The translations under genes were made by a program, and so were the position numbers. The notes under the pieces are model-generated. The model saw only the letters and a list, made by a program, of their open reading frames with translations, did no database searches and was not told the origin of the DNA. Positions 27,172 through 36,096 of a stretch of DNA of 64,000 bases are shown piece after piece (the first letter of the stretch is position 1; each line of letters opens with the position of its first letter). The DNA is from Corynebacterium lizhenjunii (lineage in GTDB: Bacteria > Actinomycetota > Actinomycetes > Mycobacteriales > Mycobacteriaceae), in assembly GCF_011038655.2 (NCBI RefSeq), contig NZ_CP064954.1, positions 186,001 to 250,000 of the forward strand. The letters run 5' to 3'.

Positions 27172-28893
27172 CTACTCGGTAAGACCCAAGTTGGCGCCGG
27201 TTCCGATCTCGATGTGCAGGCCCGGAACCGAGTCGATGAGGTTGCGGGTGTAGGGCTGCTGGGGGTTGTCAAAGACGGCATCGGCAGTGCCTTGCTCGAC
27301 AATCTTTCCCTTCTGCATGACCACGATGTCATCGGCGGTCTGACGGACTACCGCGAGGTCGTGGGTGATAAACAGATAGGACAGCTGCAGATCCTCCTGT
27401 AGCTGCGCCAGCAGGTTGATGATCTGGTTTTGCACCAACACGTCCAGGGCGGAGACGGCCTCGTCGAGCACGACTACCTCCGGGCCCAGGGCCAGCGCGC
27501 GGGCAATCGCAATGCGCTGGCGCTGACCGCCGGAGAGCTCATTGGGGTAGCGACGCATGGCAGAGCGTGGCATGGCCACCATGTCCAGCAGCTCAGCCAC
27601 GCGAGCCTCGCGCTCCTTGCGGGAGCCTACCTTGTGCAAGGCCAGCGGCTCCTCGATGCACCGGTAGATCGAATACATCGGGTCCAAGGAACCGTAGGGG
27701 TTCTGGAAAACCACCTGCATCTTGCGGCGCAGGTTAAACAGCTCCTTCTTCGACATCTGGGCGGTGTCTTGGCCCTCGTAGATAATCGAGCCTGAGGTCG
27801 GCTGCAGCAATTGCAACACCATGTTAGCCACGGTGGACTTGCCGGAACCAGACTCGCCCACGATGGCCATGGTGGTGCCACGGCGCAGGTCAAAGGAAAC
27901 ATCGTCTACGGCCTTGAGCAGCTTCTTTTCTCCCCGTTGACCGCGGATGTCGAATTCCTTGGTGAGGTTGCGGACCTGGATGACGGGGGCGGCATCGGCA
28001 GACTCAGCACCATGAGAGTGCAGCTCGGCGGTGTCCAACCCGGCCTCGCGGGCGGACTGGATGCGAGAGGATGCCAAGGACGGTGCGGCAGTGACCAGGC
28101 GGCGGGTGTAGGGGTGCTGGGGGTCGCGCAAAATCTCGCGCGAGGGACCAGACTCCACAATACGCCCGCGGTGCATGACAATGAGGTGCTCGGCGCGCTC
28201 GGCGGCCAAGCCCAAGTCGTGGGTGATAAACAACACCGCGTTGCCCAGCTCCTGGGTCAGGTGCTCCAGGTGGTCCAGGATGGTCTTTTGGACGGTTACG
28301 TCCAGGGCGGAGGTGGGCTCATCGGCAATAAGCAGCTTCGGCCGGGCAGCCAGGCCCATTGCGATCAGGGCGCGCTGGCGCATGCCACCAGAGAACTCGT
28401 GGGGGTACTGCTTGGACCTGCGGGCGGCATCGGGAAGACCGGCCTCCTCCAGCAGCTCCACCACGCGCTGGTGGCGCTGCGAGCCGGGGACCACGTTGTT
28501 GGCCTTGAGGGACTCCTCAATCTGGGTGCCAATGCGCCACACCGGGTTCAGATTGGACATGGGGTCCTGCGGCACCAGACCAATTTGGGAGCCGCGGATG
28601 GCCTCGAACTGCTTGTTATTGAAGTGCGTGATGTCCTGGCCCTCGAAGAGGATCTGCCCGCCGGTGACCTTGCCGGTGCCGGGCAGCAGGCCCAGAATCG
28701 ACATCGCGGTAGTGGACTTACCGGAGCCGGACTCGCCCACGATGGCCACCGACTGGCCCGGGTAGATGCACAGGTTTACGCCGCGGACCGCCTCGACCGT
28801 ACCGGTGGAGGACTCGAAGGAAATCTGGACGTCGCGCATCTCCAACAATGGCTGTGGATTAGCAGGAGATTGCTGTGCGTGGTTATCTGCCAT
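27172..28893 (-). CDS. dppD: Dipeptide/oligopeptide ABC transporter, fused double ATPase
   Basis: 573 residues, two complete ABC ATPase domains in one chain (equivalent to OppD plus OppF). Walker A occurs twice ([11 protein letters not shown] and [11 protein letters not shown]), signatures are FSGGMRQR and LSGGQRQR, and Walker [12 protein letters not shown] and [11 protein letters not shown]. The linker between halves contains ESADAAP, encoded with the dispersed word (27991); a second copy is at 27277. AAGGAAA precedes the ATG. Two bases separate it from dppC. Same fused layout as mycobacterial DppD. Confidence 0.93.
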   Translation of the reverse strand: MADNHAQQSPANPQPLLEMRDVQISFESSTGTVEAVRGVNLCIYPGQSVAIVGESGSGKSTTAMSILGLLPGTGKVTGGQILFEGQDITHFNNKQFEAIRGSQIGLVPQDPMSNLNPVWRIGTQIEESLKANNVVPGSQRHQRVVELLEEAGLPDAARRSKQYPHEFSGGMRQRALIAMGLAARPKLLIADEPTSALDVTVQKTILDHLEHLTQELGNAVLFITHDLGLAAERAEHLIVMHRGRIVESGPSREILRDPQHPYTRRLVTAAPSLASSRIQSAREAGLDTAELHSHGAESADAAPVIQVRNLTKEFDIRGQRGEKKLLKAVDDVSFDLRRGTTMAIVGESGSGKSTVANMVLQLLQPTSGSIIYEGQDTAQMSKKELFNLRRKMQVVFQNPYGSLDPMYSIYRCIEEPLALHKVGSRKEREARVAELLDMVAMPRSAMRRYPNELSGGQRQRIAIARALALGPEVVVLDEAVSALDVLVQNQIINLLAQLQEDLQLSYLFITHDLAVVRQTADDIVVMQKGKIVEQGTADAVFDNPQQPYTRNLIDSVPGLHIEIGTGANLGLTE

Positions 28894-28895
28894 GA

Positions 28896-29855
28896 TTAAC
28901 GTTTCCTTGCCTTGGGATCCAGGGCGTCGCGCACGACGTCGCCCATCATGATGAAGCTCAGGACCGTCAAGCCCAGCGCGGTGGCCGGGTAGAAGAGGAC
29001 CTCAGGGTTGGTGCGCAGGGACTGTTGCGCCTGCGAGATGTCGCCGCCCCACGACACGATGGTGGGCGGCAAGCCGATGCCCAGGAAGGACAGCGTCGCC
29101 TCCGCCACAATAAAGGTGCCCAGGGCCACCGTGGCATAGGAGATGATGGGGGCCGCAGCGTTGGGCATGATGTGGCTAAAAAGGATCTTGGCATTCGAGG
29201 CACCAATGGAGCGCGCGGAGGTGACGAACTCCTCGTTCTTCACACTCATCACCGCACCACGAGTAATGCGAGCAATGGACACCCAGCCGAAAGCACCCAG
29301 GACCACGGCCACCGTCAGGATGGTGCGGTGCTCCTTGAACAGCTGCATGACCACAATGGCGGCCAGGACCAGCGGGATGGCGAAGAAGACGTCCGTGATA
29401 CGGGAGAGCACGGCATCCAGCCAGCCGCCAAAGTAGCCGGCCAAGGCGCCGATGATTGAGCCCAATACAGTGACAATCAGCGTGGAGAGCACGCCCACCG
29501 CCACGGAGGCCCGGGCGCCGTAAATCAGGCGCGAATAAATGTCGCAGCCTTGGCGGTTGAAGCCGAACACGTGGCCAGGCTCTGGGCCTGCTAGCGAGCG
29601 GGAAAGCTCGCAAAAGCGCGGATCCGTGGAGGTGAACAGGCCGGGGAAGGCGGCCATGGCTACCGCTACGGCAATCATGGCGGCCGCGACCCAGAACAGC
29701 GGGCGGCGGCGCAGGTAACGCCAGGCCTCACCCCATTGGGAAGACGGGGCGGACTCATCCTTGACGGCATCGACAGCACCGAGTCCGGTCTCATCCGTTT
29801 CTGCGATGAAGTGCTCTTGGCCGGGGCGCGGGGAGGCGGTTTCAAAATTAGGCAT
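28896..29855 (-). CDS. dppC: Dipeptide/oligopeptide ABC transporter permease (DppC/OppC)
   Basis: 319 residues from the ATG at 29855, which overlaps the dppB stop by eight bases and has GAGGATC ahead. It has an N-terminal cytoplasmic tail, a first helix (FWVAAAMIAVAVAMAAFPG), an extracytoplasmic loop, and five further helices. The EAA-type loop reads RSIGASNAKILFSHIMPNAA. Forms the membrane channel with DppB. Confidence 0.93.
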   Translation of the reverse strand: MPNFETASPRPGQEHFIAETDETGLGAVDAVKDESAPSSQWGEAWRYLRRRPLFWVAAAMIAVAVAMAAFPGLFTSTDPRFCELSRSLAGPEPGHVFGFNRQGCDIYSRLIYGARASVAVGVLSTLIVTVLGSIIGALAGYFGGWLDAVLSRITDVFFAIPLVLAAIVVMQLFKEHRTILTVAVVLGAFGWVSIARITRGAVMSVKNEEFVTSARSIGASNAKILFSHIMPNAAAPIISYATVALGTFIVAEATLSFLGIGLPPTIVSWGGDISQAQQSLRTNPEVLFYPATALGLTVLSFIMMGDVVRDALDPKARKR

Positions 29856-30774
29856 AGCGGATCCTCGGATCAAGTACGGCGTACAGGAGGTCAACCAAAA
29901 GGTTGGAGATGATGTAGATCATCACCAAGACCGTGGTGAAGGAAACGATGGTGGTGGGCTCACCGCGCAAGATGGCCTGGTACATCGTGCCGCCCACGCC
30001 GTTGATGCCGAAGATGCCCTCGGTGATAATCGCGCCCGTCATCAGCGCGCCCAGGTCCGCACCGATGTAGGTGACTACCGGGATGAGGGAGTTGCGCAGC
30101 ACGTGGCGGTTCATGGTGGTCGCGTTGGGCAGGCCCTTGGCGCGGGCGGTGCGCACGTAATCCGCGCGCAGGTTCTCGCTCACCGACTGGCGGGTCAGGC
30201 GAATGACGTACGCAAAGGACATGGCGCCGAGCACGATGGCGGGCATGAGCAGTGACTTGAAGCTGGCATTCGCACCCACCGTCACCGGCAGCAGGCCCCA
30301 CTTGATGCCCACCAGATACTGGAAGACGAAGCCCACCACGAAGGAAGGCACTGCGATGACTACCAGGGAGAGCACCAGGATGGTGGAGTCGAAGACGCCG
30401 CCGCGGCGGATACCGGATATCACGCCGAAGATGATGCCAAAGACAGACTCAAAGACGATGGCCATTAGCGCCAGCTTCAGGGTGACCGGGAAAGCGTTGG
30501 CCATCACCTGGGTAACAGGTACGCCAGAGAAGGTGGTGCCGAAGTCGAGGACCAAAATGCCCTTGAGGTAGAGCAAGTACTGGACCAAGAAAGGCTTGTC
30601 CAGATTGTATTCGGCCGCGATCCTTTCGCGGGCCGCGTCGGTGAGGCCACGGTCGCCGCCTAGGGCTTCGACCGGGTCACCGGGCATGAGGAAGACGAGC
30701 GCGTAGATGAGGAAGGTGGCTCCGAGGAACACCGGGATCATCTGCAACACGCGTCGCCCGATATAGCGCAACAT
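29848..30774 (-). CDS. dppB: Dipeptide/oligopeptide ABC transporter permease (DppB/OppB)
   Basis: 308 residues starting MLRYIGRRVLQMIPVFLGAT, the standard OppB opening, with six helices and the EAA loop RAKGLPNATTMNRHVLRNSL. AAGGAA lies ten bases before the ATG. Downstream of dppA, separated by 165 bases that contain a strong hairpin, so expression relative to dppA is likely reduced by partial termination. Confidence 0.94.
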   Translation of the reverse strand: MLRYIGRRVLQMIPVFLGATFLIYALVFLMPGDPVEALGGDRGLTDAARERIAAEYNLDKPFLVQYLLYLKGILVLDFGTTFSGVPVTQVMANAFPVTLKLALMAIVFESVFGIIFGVISGIRRGGVFDSTILVLSLVVIAVPSFVVGFVFQYLVGIKWGLLPVTVGANASFKSLLMPAIVLGAMSFAYVIRLTRQSVSENLRADYVRTARAKGLPNATTMNRHVLRNSLIPVVTYIGADLGALMTGAIITEGIFGINGVGGTMYQAILRGEPTTIVSFTTVLVMIYIISNLLVDLLYAVLDPRIRYA

Positions 30775-30866
30775 TGGATGAAGATTCCTTTTCTAAGTAG
30801 CTTCCCATTGCTGGATAAATCATAAGCAATGCCAGGTGTGGAAACTAAGCGGGTGCAGGCAGGCAA

Positions 30867-30906
30867 GTAGCCCTACTCCGCAATAGGACAGGGGGAGTAG
30901 GGCTAC
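30867..30906 (-). terminator. Hairpin between dppA and dppB (partial terminator or mRNA stabiliser)
   Basis: GTAGCCCTACTCC (30867-30879) pairs perfectly with GGAGTAGGGCTAC (30894-30906); loop 14 bases. It sits 34 bases after the dppA stop with no T tract. Such stems often set a high binding-protein to permease ratio. Confidence 0.7.
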
Positions 30907-30939
30907 CGGGTGCGTTCAGGCGCGAAACAGTAGGGCGCC

Positions 30940-32541
30940 TTATTTCTTGGTGATGTCGGTGTATTCCGGCACGGACTTCCAGTTGAAGACCACGTTATCT
31001 ACGGCCTCGGAGTAGCCGCCGGTGACGTTGGAGTACCACAGCGGGATGGCGGGCAGGTCCGCGAAGAGGAACTCCTGTGCCTCGTTGTAGATCTTGGCTG
31101 CGTCCTCCGGGGACTTAGCGGTGCCGGCTTCCTTCAGCTTGGCGTCGAAGGCCTTGTTGGAGTAGTCCGAGTCATTGGAACCAGCGCCGGTGCCGTAGAC
31201 GGCGGACAGGAAGTTGCCGATGGACGGGTAGTCTGCCTGCCAGCCAGTGCGGAAGGCGGTGGTGATGGTGCGGTTGGTGACCTCATCGCGCAGGGACTTG
31301 AAGTCCGGGTAGGGAGCGCCGTTGGCCTCGATGCCCAGGTTGTTCTTGATCTGGTTGGTCACAGCGTCCACCCAGCTCTGGTGGCCACCATCGGAGTTGT
31401 AAGCAATCTGGAAGGAACCGGAGAACTTATCAATCTCATCCGCCTTGGCCCACAGCTCCTTGGCCTTGGTGGGGTTGAACTCCAAGACGTCATTGCCCTT
31501 GATGCTCTCGGAGTAGCCCGGCAGCACCGGGGAGGAGAAGTCCTTGGCCGGGGTGCGGGTGCCCTGGAAGATGGTCTCAGTTACTGCGTCGCGGTCGATG
31601 GCTAGCGACAGTGCCTGGCGGCGCAGCTTGCCTTCTTCGCCCTCAAAGTGCTTGAGGTTCTTGGGCAGGCTGAAGGACTGGAACACCGCGGCCGGCTGGT
31701 TGACTGCGCGATCCCCTAGGTCGTTTTCGTAGACAGAGAAGGCGGAGTCCGGAATGGCATCCAGCACGTCCAGGTTGCCGGCTAGCAGATCTGCGTAGGC
31801 GGAATCCTGGGAGGGGTAGAAGATGAACTTCACGCCATCGTTCTTAGCCGGGGTCTCCCCGGTGTATTCCTCATTGGGGACCAGGATGGCGTCCTGGTTG
31901 TGGTTCCACTCGGCCAGCTTGTACGGGCCGTTGCCCACCGGGTTCTCCCCGAAGCCGTCCATGTCTTCAAAAGCGGACTCCGGAAGCGGGAAGTAAGCGC
32001 TGTAGCCCAGGCGCTGCGGGAAGTCTGCCTCGGGGGCAGTCAGGGTGATGGTGAAGGTCTTATCATCGACAACCTTCAGGCCCTCCAGAGACTGCGCGCC
32101 CTCCTCGTAGCCCTTGATCGGCTCAAAGAAGTATGCGCCCAGCAGGTCGTTGGCCACGGCGTAGTTCCAGGCGTCCACGAAGGAGTGGGCCGTTACCGGG
32201 GTGCCGTCAGAGAACTTGGTGTCCTTGAGCTTGACGGTGAACTCGGTGGAGTCCGCGTTGGATTCGATGGACTCGGCTACCTCATTGTGGGCCTTGCCGT
32301 CGGCGTCGTAGCGCACCAGGCCGGCGAAGAGGCTATCGACAATGCGCCCGCCGCCGGTCTCATTGGTATTTGCCGGTACCAGCGGGTTTTGGGGCTCGGA
32401 GCCGTTGGTGAGGACGTAATTGGTGCCGCCCTTGCTGTCGGAAGTACCGGAGGCGGAGTCGGAAGAATCGGAGCTGCAGGCCACCAGGGCCGTAGACAGA
32501 GCTGCTGCAGTTGATAGCGCAACAATCTTCTTAATGGGCAT
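30940..32541 (-). CDS. dppA: Peptide-binding lipoprotein of ABC transporter (DppA/OppA family)
   Basis: 533 residues, SBP family 5. The ATG at 32541 opens MPIKKIVALSTAAALSTALV followed by the lipobox cysteine (LVAC|SSDSSD), so the mature protein is lipid-anchored outside the membrane and a Ser/Asp/Gly-rich linker follows. Domain motifs such as LKDTKFSDGTPVTAHSFVDAWNYA and LRRQALSLAIDRDAV are typical. GGAGG lies upstream. First gene of dppABCD. Substrate class (di- or oligopeptide) cannot be fixed from sequence. Confidence 0.93.
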   Translation of the reverse strand: MPIKKIVALSTAAALSTALVACSSDSSDSASGTSDSKGGTNYVLTNGSEPQNPLVPANTNETGGGRIVDSLFAGLVRYDADGKAHNEVAESIESNADSTEFTVKLKDTKFSDGTPVTAHSFVDAWNYAVANDLLGAYFFEPIKGYEEGAQSLEGLKVVDDKTFTITLTAPEADFPQRLGYSAYFPLPESAFEDMDGFGENPVGNGPYKLAEWNHNQDAILVPNEEYTGETPAKNDGVKFIFYPSQDSAYADLLAGNLDVLDAIPDSAFSVYENDLGDRAVNQPAAVFQSFSLPKNLKHFEGEEGKLRRQALSLAIDRDAVTETIFQGTRTPAKDFSSPVLPGYSESIKGNDVLEFNPTKAKELWAKADEIDKFSGSFQIAYNSDGGHQSWVDAVTNQIKNNLGIEANGAPYPDFKSLRDEVTNRTITTAFRTGWQADYPSIGNFLSAVYGTGAGSNDSDYSNKAFDAKLKEAGTAKSPEDAAKIYNEAQEFLFADLPAIPLWYSNVTGGYSEAVDNVVFNWKSVPEYTDITKK

Positions 32542-32603
32542 GGGGGGTGTTCCTCCATCGTGAGAGATCTGGGTCCTGTGGTCAGGCTTGTAGAACAACG
32601 TAC

Positions 32604-32673
32604 TGTGTAACGGTGGTAACACACAAATATGCCTACTGAGTCCTGTTAGCACACCACCCTATTATCTAACAGG
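32604..32673. promoter_or_regulatory. Two dyads upstream of dppA
   Basis: TGTGTAAC (32604-32611) and GTAACACA (32616-32623) form a near-perfect dyad with a four-base centre. Further up, CCTGTTAG (32642-32649) and CTAACAGG (32666-32673) are perfect inverted repeats separated by 16 bases. Both lie between the dppA start and the neighbouring alpha/beta hydrolase gene and are candidate operators. The first resembles a GlxR box but has the wrong spacing. Confidence 0.5.
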
Positions 32674-32696
32674 TAACCAAATCAAGGCAGGGGTTC

Positions 32697-33593
32697 TTAC
32701 AGACCCTCTTGGGCCAGCCAATCACGCACCACTGCCACGAATTCTTCTGGCTGTTCAATGTGCGGCAAGTTCTTGCTCCCGGCCACGTGCGCAGGCTGTA
32801 GCTGGCGCGCCCGCCGCCGCGCCCGCCGCAGCACCGGGCCCCACAGCCGTTGGTTGGCATGCAGGAACAGTACGGGGGCATCGGCAAGCACGGAGCTCAA
32901 CTGTGGCACGGGGGCAGTGAGCAGGCGGTGGTTCCACAGAAAGCCACGGAAGGTATTGCCAATTAAGCGCGCCTGCCCCCGCAGCGCGGCAGTCTCCCGC
33001 ACGCGCGGGCTGTCGCCTGCCACATTGAGCCGCAGCTCAGTGTCGGTGAGCATACCCCACGGCGCCAGGCGCACCAGGGGCAGCCGCACAAGCAGGGTGC
33101 GCAGCAGGAGCCACCCAAAATCCCAGGGACGCGCGTGCATAGCCCGGCGCAAATCCCGCGGGTGAGCCCCCGAAATGGACACCACCCCGGCCACCCGCTC
33201 CGGGCGCTCACACGCAGTAGCCCACGCCAGGCCTGCAGAGGTGTCATTACCCACCAACACGGCGCGGTCGTGGCCCAGAGCCTGGATGGCCCCGGTGACA
33301 TCCCCAATGAGCACCCGAATGTCCTGGCCCAGCGCCACCGGTGGCTTATCGGAAAGCCCATAGCCGCGCAGGTCCAATGCGGCCACGTGGTAGCCTGCTG
33401 CGGCAAGCGGCTCGAGTACGTACTGATAATCAAACCAGCCGCCCAGGGATCCGTGCAGGCACAGAATCAGTGGGCGGCTGGGATCCCCCAAGGTGGCGGC
33501 GTGCAGGCGCAGGCCGCGGGTGTGGAGGTATTCATGGCGCCACGGCCCGTCTAGTTCAACTACAGACGGCGGCAGCGCAGGCGTCGAAGCCAT
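32697..33593 (-). CDS. Alpha/beta hydrolase (epoxide-hydrolase-like)
   Basis: 298 residues. The oxyanion motif is LHGSLGGWFDY, and the nucleophile elbow VLVGNDTSAGLAWA carries Asp where esterases have Ser, as in epoxide hydrolases and dehalogenases. The general-base region near HIEQPEEFVAVV fits the C-terminal His. Its neighbour order (marP region, this gene, holin-like protein) matches mycobacterial ephE-Rv3669. The dispersed word at 32877 encodes LADAP. Start ATG 33593. Confidence 0.88.
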   Translation of the reverse strand: MASTPALPPSVVELDGPWRHEYLHTRGLRLHAATLGDPSRPLILCLHGSLGGWFDYQYVLEPLAAAGYHVAALDLRGYGLSDKPPVALGQDIRVLIGDVTGAIQALGHDRAVLVGNDTSAGLAWATACERPERVAGVVSISGAHPRDLRRAMHARPWDFGWLLLRTLLVRLPLVRLAPWGMLTDTELRLNVAGDSPRVRETAALRGQARLIGNTFRGFLWNHRLLTAPVPQLSSVLADAPVLFLHANQRLWGPVLRRARRRARQLQPAHVAGSKNLPHIEQPEEFVAVVRDWLAQEGL

Positions 33594-33613
33594 AGCAGGG
33601 TTAACGCGGCCCC

Positions 33614-34123
33614 TTAGGTGTACAGGCCGGACTGCGGGTTGGTCAGCTCCTTGGAGCCCTTGGAGCCCGGGATGACGTTTTTAAGCTCTTTAGCAGAGGC
33701 GATGGTCTTTTCCGGGGACTTGACCTTCTTGACGTTCTTCAAGCCCAGGAGGGCCAGCACGCCGGCGAGCACCAGCATAATCAGGAAGACAATCAGGAAC
33801 GCTGCCCAGCGGTCAAACCACAGGTGGCTCAGTAGCTCTGCCAGGAAGAAGAAAAAGAAAAAGGAGCTATACAGTGCCACAACACCGGCGGCGCCGAAGA
33901 GGCCGGCGCCAATGCCGCCCTTCTTAGCCGCGGCCGCCAGTTCCGTCTTTGCCAGCTCCAGCTCGGAGCGAACCAAGGAGGAAATCTGCTCGGAAGCATT
34001 GGACACCAGCTGGCCAATGGAGGCCTCACCGGACTTGGAGGTGTCTACATCGCTGAGCGGGATGGCGTTCGCGCGCGGGGCGAAGTTCTCAGAGCCGTCA
34101 GTGAATAGTCCGTCTTTGCTCAC
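33614..34123 (-). CDS. Phage-holin-family-like membrane protein
   Basis: 169 residues. A hydrophilic N-terminus leads into an amphipathic helix (LVRSELELAKTELAAAAKKGG) typical of the Phage_holin_3_6/DUF1469 group, then two transmembrane helices, the first containing SSFFFFFFLAELL, and a basic tail (LKNVKKVKSPEKT). The phenylalanine run is encoded by a homopurine/homopyrimidine tract (33848-33866) that could be prone to slippage. Start GTG 34123 with GGAAGG ahead. Not in a prophage; role unknown. Confidence 0.82.
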   Translation of the reverse strand: MSKDGLFTDGSENFAPRANAIPLSDVDTSKSGEASIGQLVSNASEQISSLVRSELELAKTELAAAAKKGGIGAGLFGAAGVVALYSSFFFFFFLAELLSHLWFDRWAAFLIVFLIMLVLAGVLALLGLKNVKKVKSPEKTIASAKELKNVIPGSKGSKELTNPQSGLYT

Positions 34124-34252
34124 GGGGAAAAACCTTCCTTAGGTGCTTTAGCTCACCCTTCTGCTCACCCTTCTGCTTATCGCTGTGGCTGGGCTAGGGT
34201 TGGGCTAGGGTGCGGTGTCTGTTAAAAAGTCTGCCCACTATCCTAGCTAATT

Positions 34253-34942
34253 ATGAGCGAGCATGACCCGATGGCCCCGATGATGTCGCAATCCGGCGTT
34301 GCCGATGCCGTCGCAGCCGCCACCGCCGCCATCAATCGCGCTCACCGCCGCCCAGCCGGGTTGCGCAAGCCAGAGATAATCTCCGCAGAGTCTTTGGTAC
34401 GGGGCGCCCGCGCCACCTCAGCTGCAGGAATGCGCCCTGTGGAGGAGTTGGATGCGCTGGCCGGGCCGGAGCTATCTGCCTACTCGCACCTGGCCCCTGA
34501 GTTGCTGGCTACCACCGTGCGCACGTTTGCCCGCGCCCCGCTGCAGGTCTTGGCCAAGGTGGCAGTGTCTGCTGGTGGGGCTGCAGAGTCTGCCGATGCC
34601 GACTTAGCCCAGCGTTTGGCAGTATTCATCACCCAAGGCACGGGCCCCAGTTTTGATCGTTTGGCCCCGGCGGTGGTGCACCTGGAAATTGCCGCCAGTG
34701 AGCTTTTTGGTCCACATAGTGAGGTGGTGGCTCGGGTGGCAGGCCGGGCGATGGCGGTGCATACGGGGCTGGACCCGCGGGGCTTTGCGGTGCCTGAGGT
34801 GTACTTGCGGCGGCATCGGCAAGCTTATGGGCAGGCCTTAGCAGACTACCGGCAGGGGCGCGCGGCGGCAGCGGTGGTGTTCATTCTGCGGGCCTGGGAG
34901 GCAGGTGGGCAGGAGGCCGACGCCATCGCGCAGGCGGTTTAG
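34253..34942 (+). CDS. Conserved actinobacterial protein of unknown function
   Basis: 229 residues, Ala-rich and mostly helical, no membrane segment. Starts MSEHDPMAPMMSQSGVADAV. The position next to the HAD phosphatase corresponds to M. tuberculosis Rv3662c. The C-terminal segment (DPRGFAVPEVYLRRHRQAYG) vaguely recalls Fic-like helices, but no HPFx(D/E)GN motif is present. It holds three exact copies of the dispersed word (34300, 34591, 34812) in two different reading registers (Ala-Asp-Ala and His-Arg-Gln), the densest cluster of the window. Confidence 0.75.
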   Translation: MSEHDPMAPMMSQSGVADAVAAATAAINRAHRRPAGLRKPEIISAESLVRGARATSAAGMRPVEELDALAGPELSAYSHLAPELLATTVRTFARAPLQVLAKVAVSAGGAAESADADLAQRLAVFITQGTGPSFDRLAPAVVHLEIAASELFGPHSEVVARVAGRAMAVHTGLDPRGFAVPEVYLRRHRQAYGQALADYRQGRAAAAVVFILRAWEAGGQEADAIAQAV

Positions 34943-34951
34943 GCTGGCGGT

Positions 34952-35809
34952 CTAAGCAGGCGAGCTATCCGCCCATGGGTGTGGCTTGCCCGCGAGCCAC
35001 AGACCGGCGGCAATGACGGCGGCTACTCCAGCAACCACGGAGGCGCCAATGCCCACCTCGCGGGCGCCGGGCATGGTAAATAGCGGCACCGGGTCGCGGA
35101 AAGCGCGCAGGTCCCAGCCGTGCTCCAGGGCGTGTTTCTTTAGCGCTCGGTCCGGGTTGACGGCCACCGGGTTGCCCACCATCTCCAACATGGGGATGTC
35201 CGTGGCAGAGTCCGAATAGGCGAAGCTGTGCTGGAGGTTTATCCCTTCGCGTTGGGCAATCTCGCGCAGCGCTTGAGCCTTAGCGGGCCCCTTGCAATAG
35301 AAGAGGATTTCTCCGGTAAAACGGCCGTCGCGCTGTTCGAGTTCGGTGGCGGCGACTACGTCTACACCTAGTTCATCGGCAATCGGTTGCACCAAGGTGG
35401 TGGCCGAGGCGGAGATGATTACCACGGTGTGGCCTGCGGCTTTGTGGAAGTTAATCAGCTCACGGGCTTCCGCGTAGATGGCCGGGGTGACTACGGTGTG
35501 CATGGTGTCGCGGACAATCTTTTCGACTTCTTCCACGCTCCAGCCGCTGACCATGGCGGTGAGCTGGTCCCGGGAGGCGTCCATCTGTTCGCTGGACTGG
35601 CCCAACATCATGTAGCTGGCTTTGGCCAGGGAGATCTGGAGGGCATCACCGGGCTTAATGAGCCCGTTGTGCATGAATTCTTTGCCAAAGGCGTACGCAG
35701 ACGAGGTGGCGATGATGGTCTTATCGAGGTCGAAAAATGCCGCTACCGCGCTGGAGTGCAGCGCGGGTACCTGTGCGGCGCTGGGCCGGTGCGGGGTCTG
35801 CGAAGTCAT
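34952..35809 (-). CDS. HAD-IB family phosphatase (SerB-like), membrane-anchored
   Basis: 285 residues from ATG 35809 (GAGGAC ahead). HAD motif I is FFDLDKTII (nucleophile Asp in DLDKT), motif II is VVIISASAT, and motif III/IV is FAYSDSATDIPMLEMVGNPVAVN. The C-terminus has one hydrophobic helix (ASVVAGVAAVIAAGLWLAG). Family members dephosphorylate phosphoserine or lysophospholipids; mycobacterial Rv3661 is the positional equivalent. Convergent with the preceding gene. Confidence 0.9.
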   Translation of the reverse strand: MTSQTPHRPSAAQVPALHSSAVAAFFDLDKTIIATSSAYAFGKEFMHNGLIKPGDALQISLAKASYMMLGQSSEQMDASRDQLTAMVSGWSVEEVEKIVRDTMHTVVTPAIYAEARELINFHKAAGHTVVIISASATTLVQPIADELGVDVVAATELEQRDGRFTGEILFYCKGPAKAQALREIAQREGINLQHSFAYSDSATDIPMLEMVGNPVAVNPDRALKKHALEHGWDLRAFRDPVPLFTMPGAREVGIGASVVAGVAAVIAAGLWLAGKPHPWADSSPA

Positions 35810-35982
35810 TGTCCTCGAGTCTAGTCCGTACACCCCGCAAACTCCGCAACAGTTGTGACGGATGTGACTTAAGGGGTGAGCTCTTCTGGACTATCGCTGG
35901 GGGTGGTGCGAAGGTTACGGGTAGATTATGTCGCCACTTTCCCAACTTCTATTCAGTATTTAATAGGGCTGTTGCACAGGAG

Positions 35983-36043
35983 TTATCCACAGGCAAGGCC
36001 CCAATTGTGCACTCGAGTGGGCAAACAAGGCCAGTTATCCACA
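35983..36043 (+). promoter_or_regulatory. Two perfect DnaA boxes upstream of ssd
   Basis: TTATCCACA occurs at 35983-35991 and 36035-36043, same orientation, 52 bases apart (five helical turns). Flanking words TTGCACA, TTGTGCAC (twice) look like degenerate extra boxes. The cluster lies in the 290-base divergent region between the HAD phosphatase and ssd, ending about 50 bases before the ssd ATG. Confidence 0.7.
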
Positions 36044-36096
36044 GATCAGGAAAATTCCCCTTGTGCACTAGCGGTCGCACGGGCGACAGTTGGGGC

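Noticed and set aside
33848..33866. Programmed frameshift in the poly-phenylalanine tract of the holin-like gene
   Set aside because: The reading frame is complete on both sides without a shift; the tract is only noted as slippage-prone.
35983..36043. Chromosomal origin of replication
   Set aside because: Only two perfect boxes, no dnaA/dnaN neighbours and no AT-rich unwinding region.
35737..36096. N-terminal extension of Ssd by 120 codons
   Set aside because: It overlaps the HAD phosphatase gene antisense and passes through the DnaA boxes; ATG 36097 gives a normal length.
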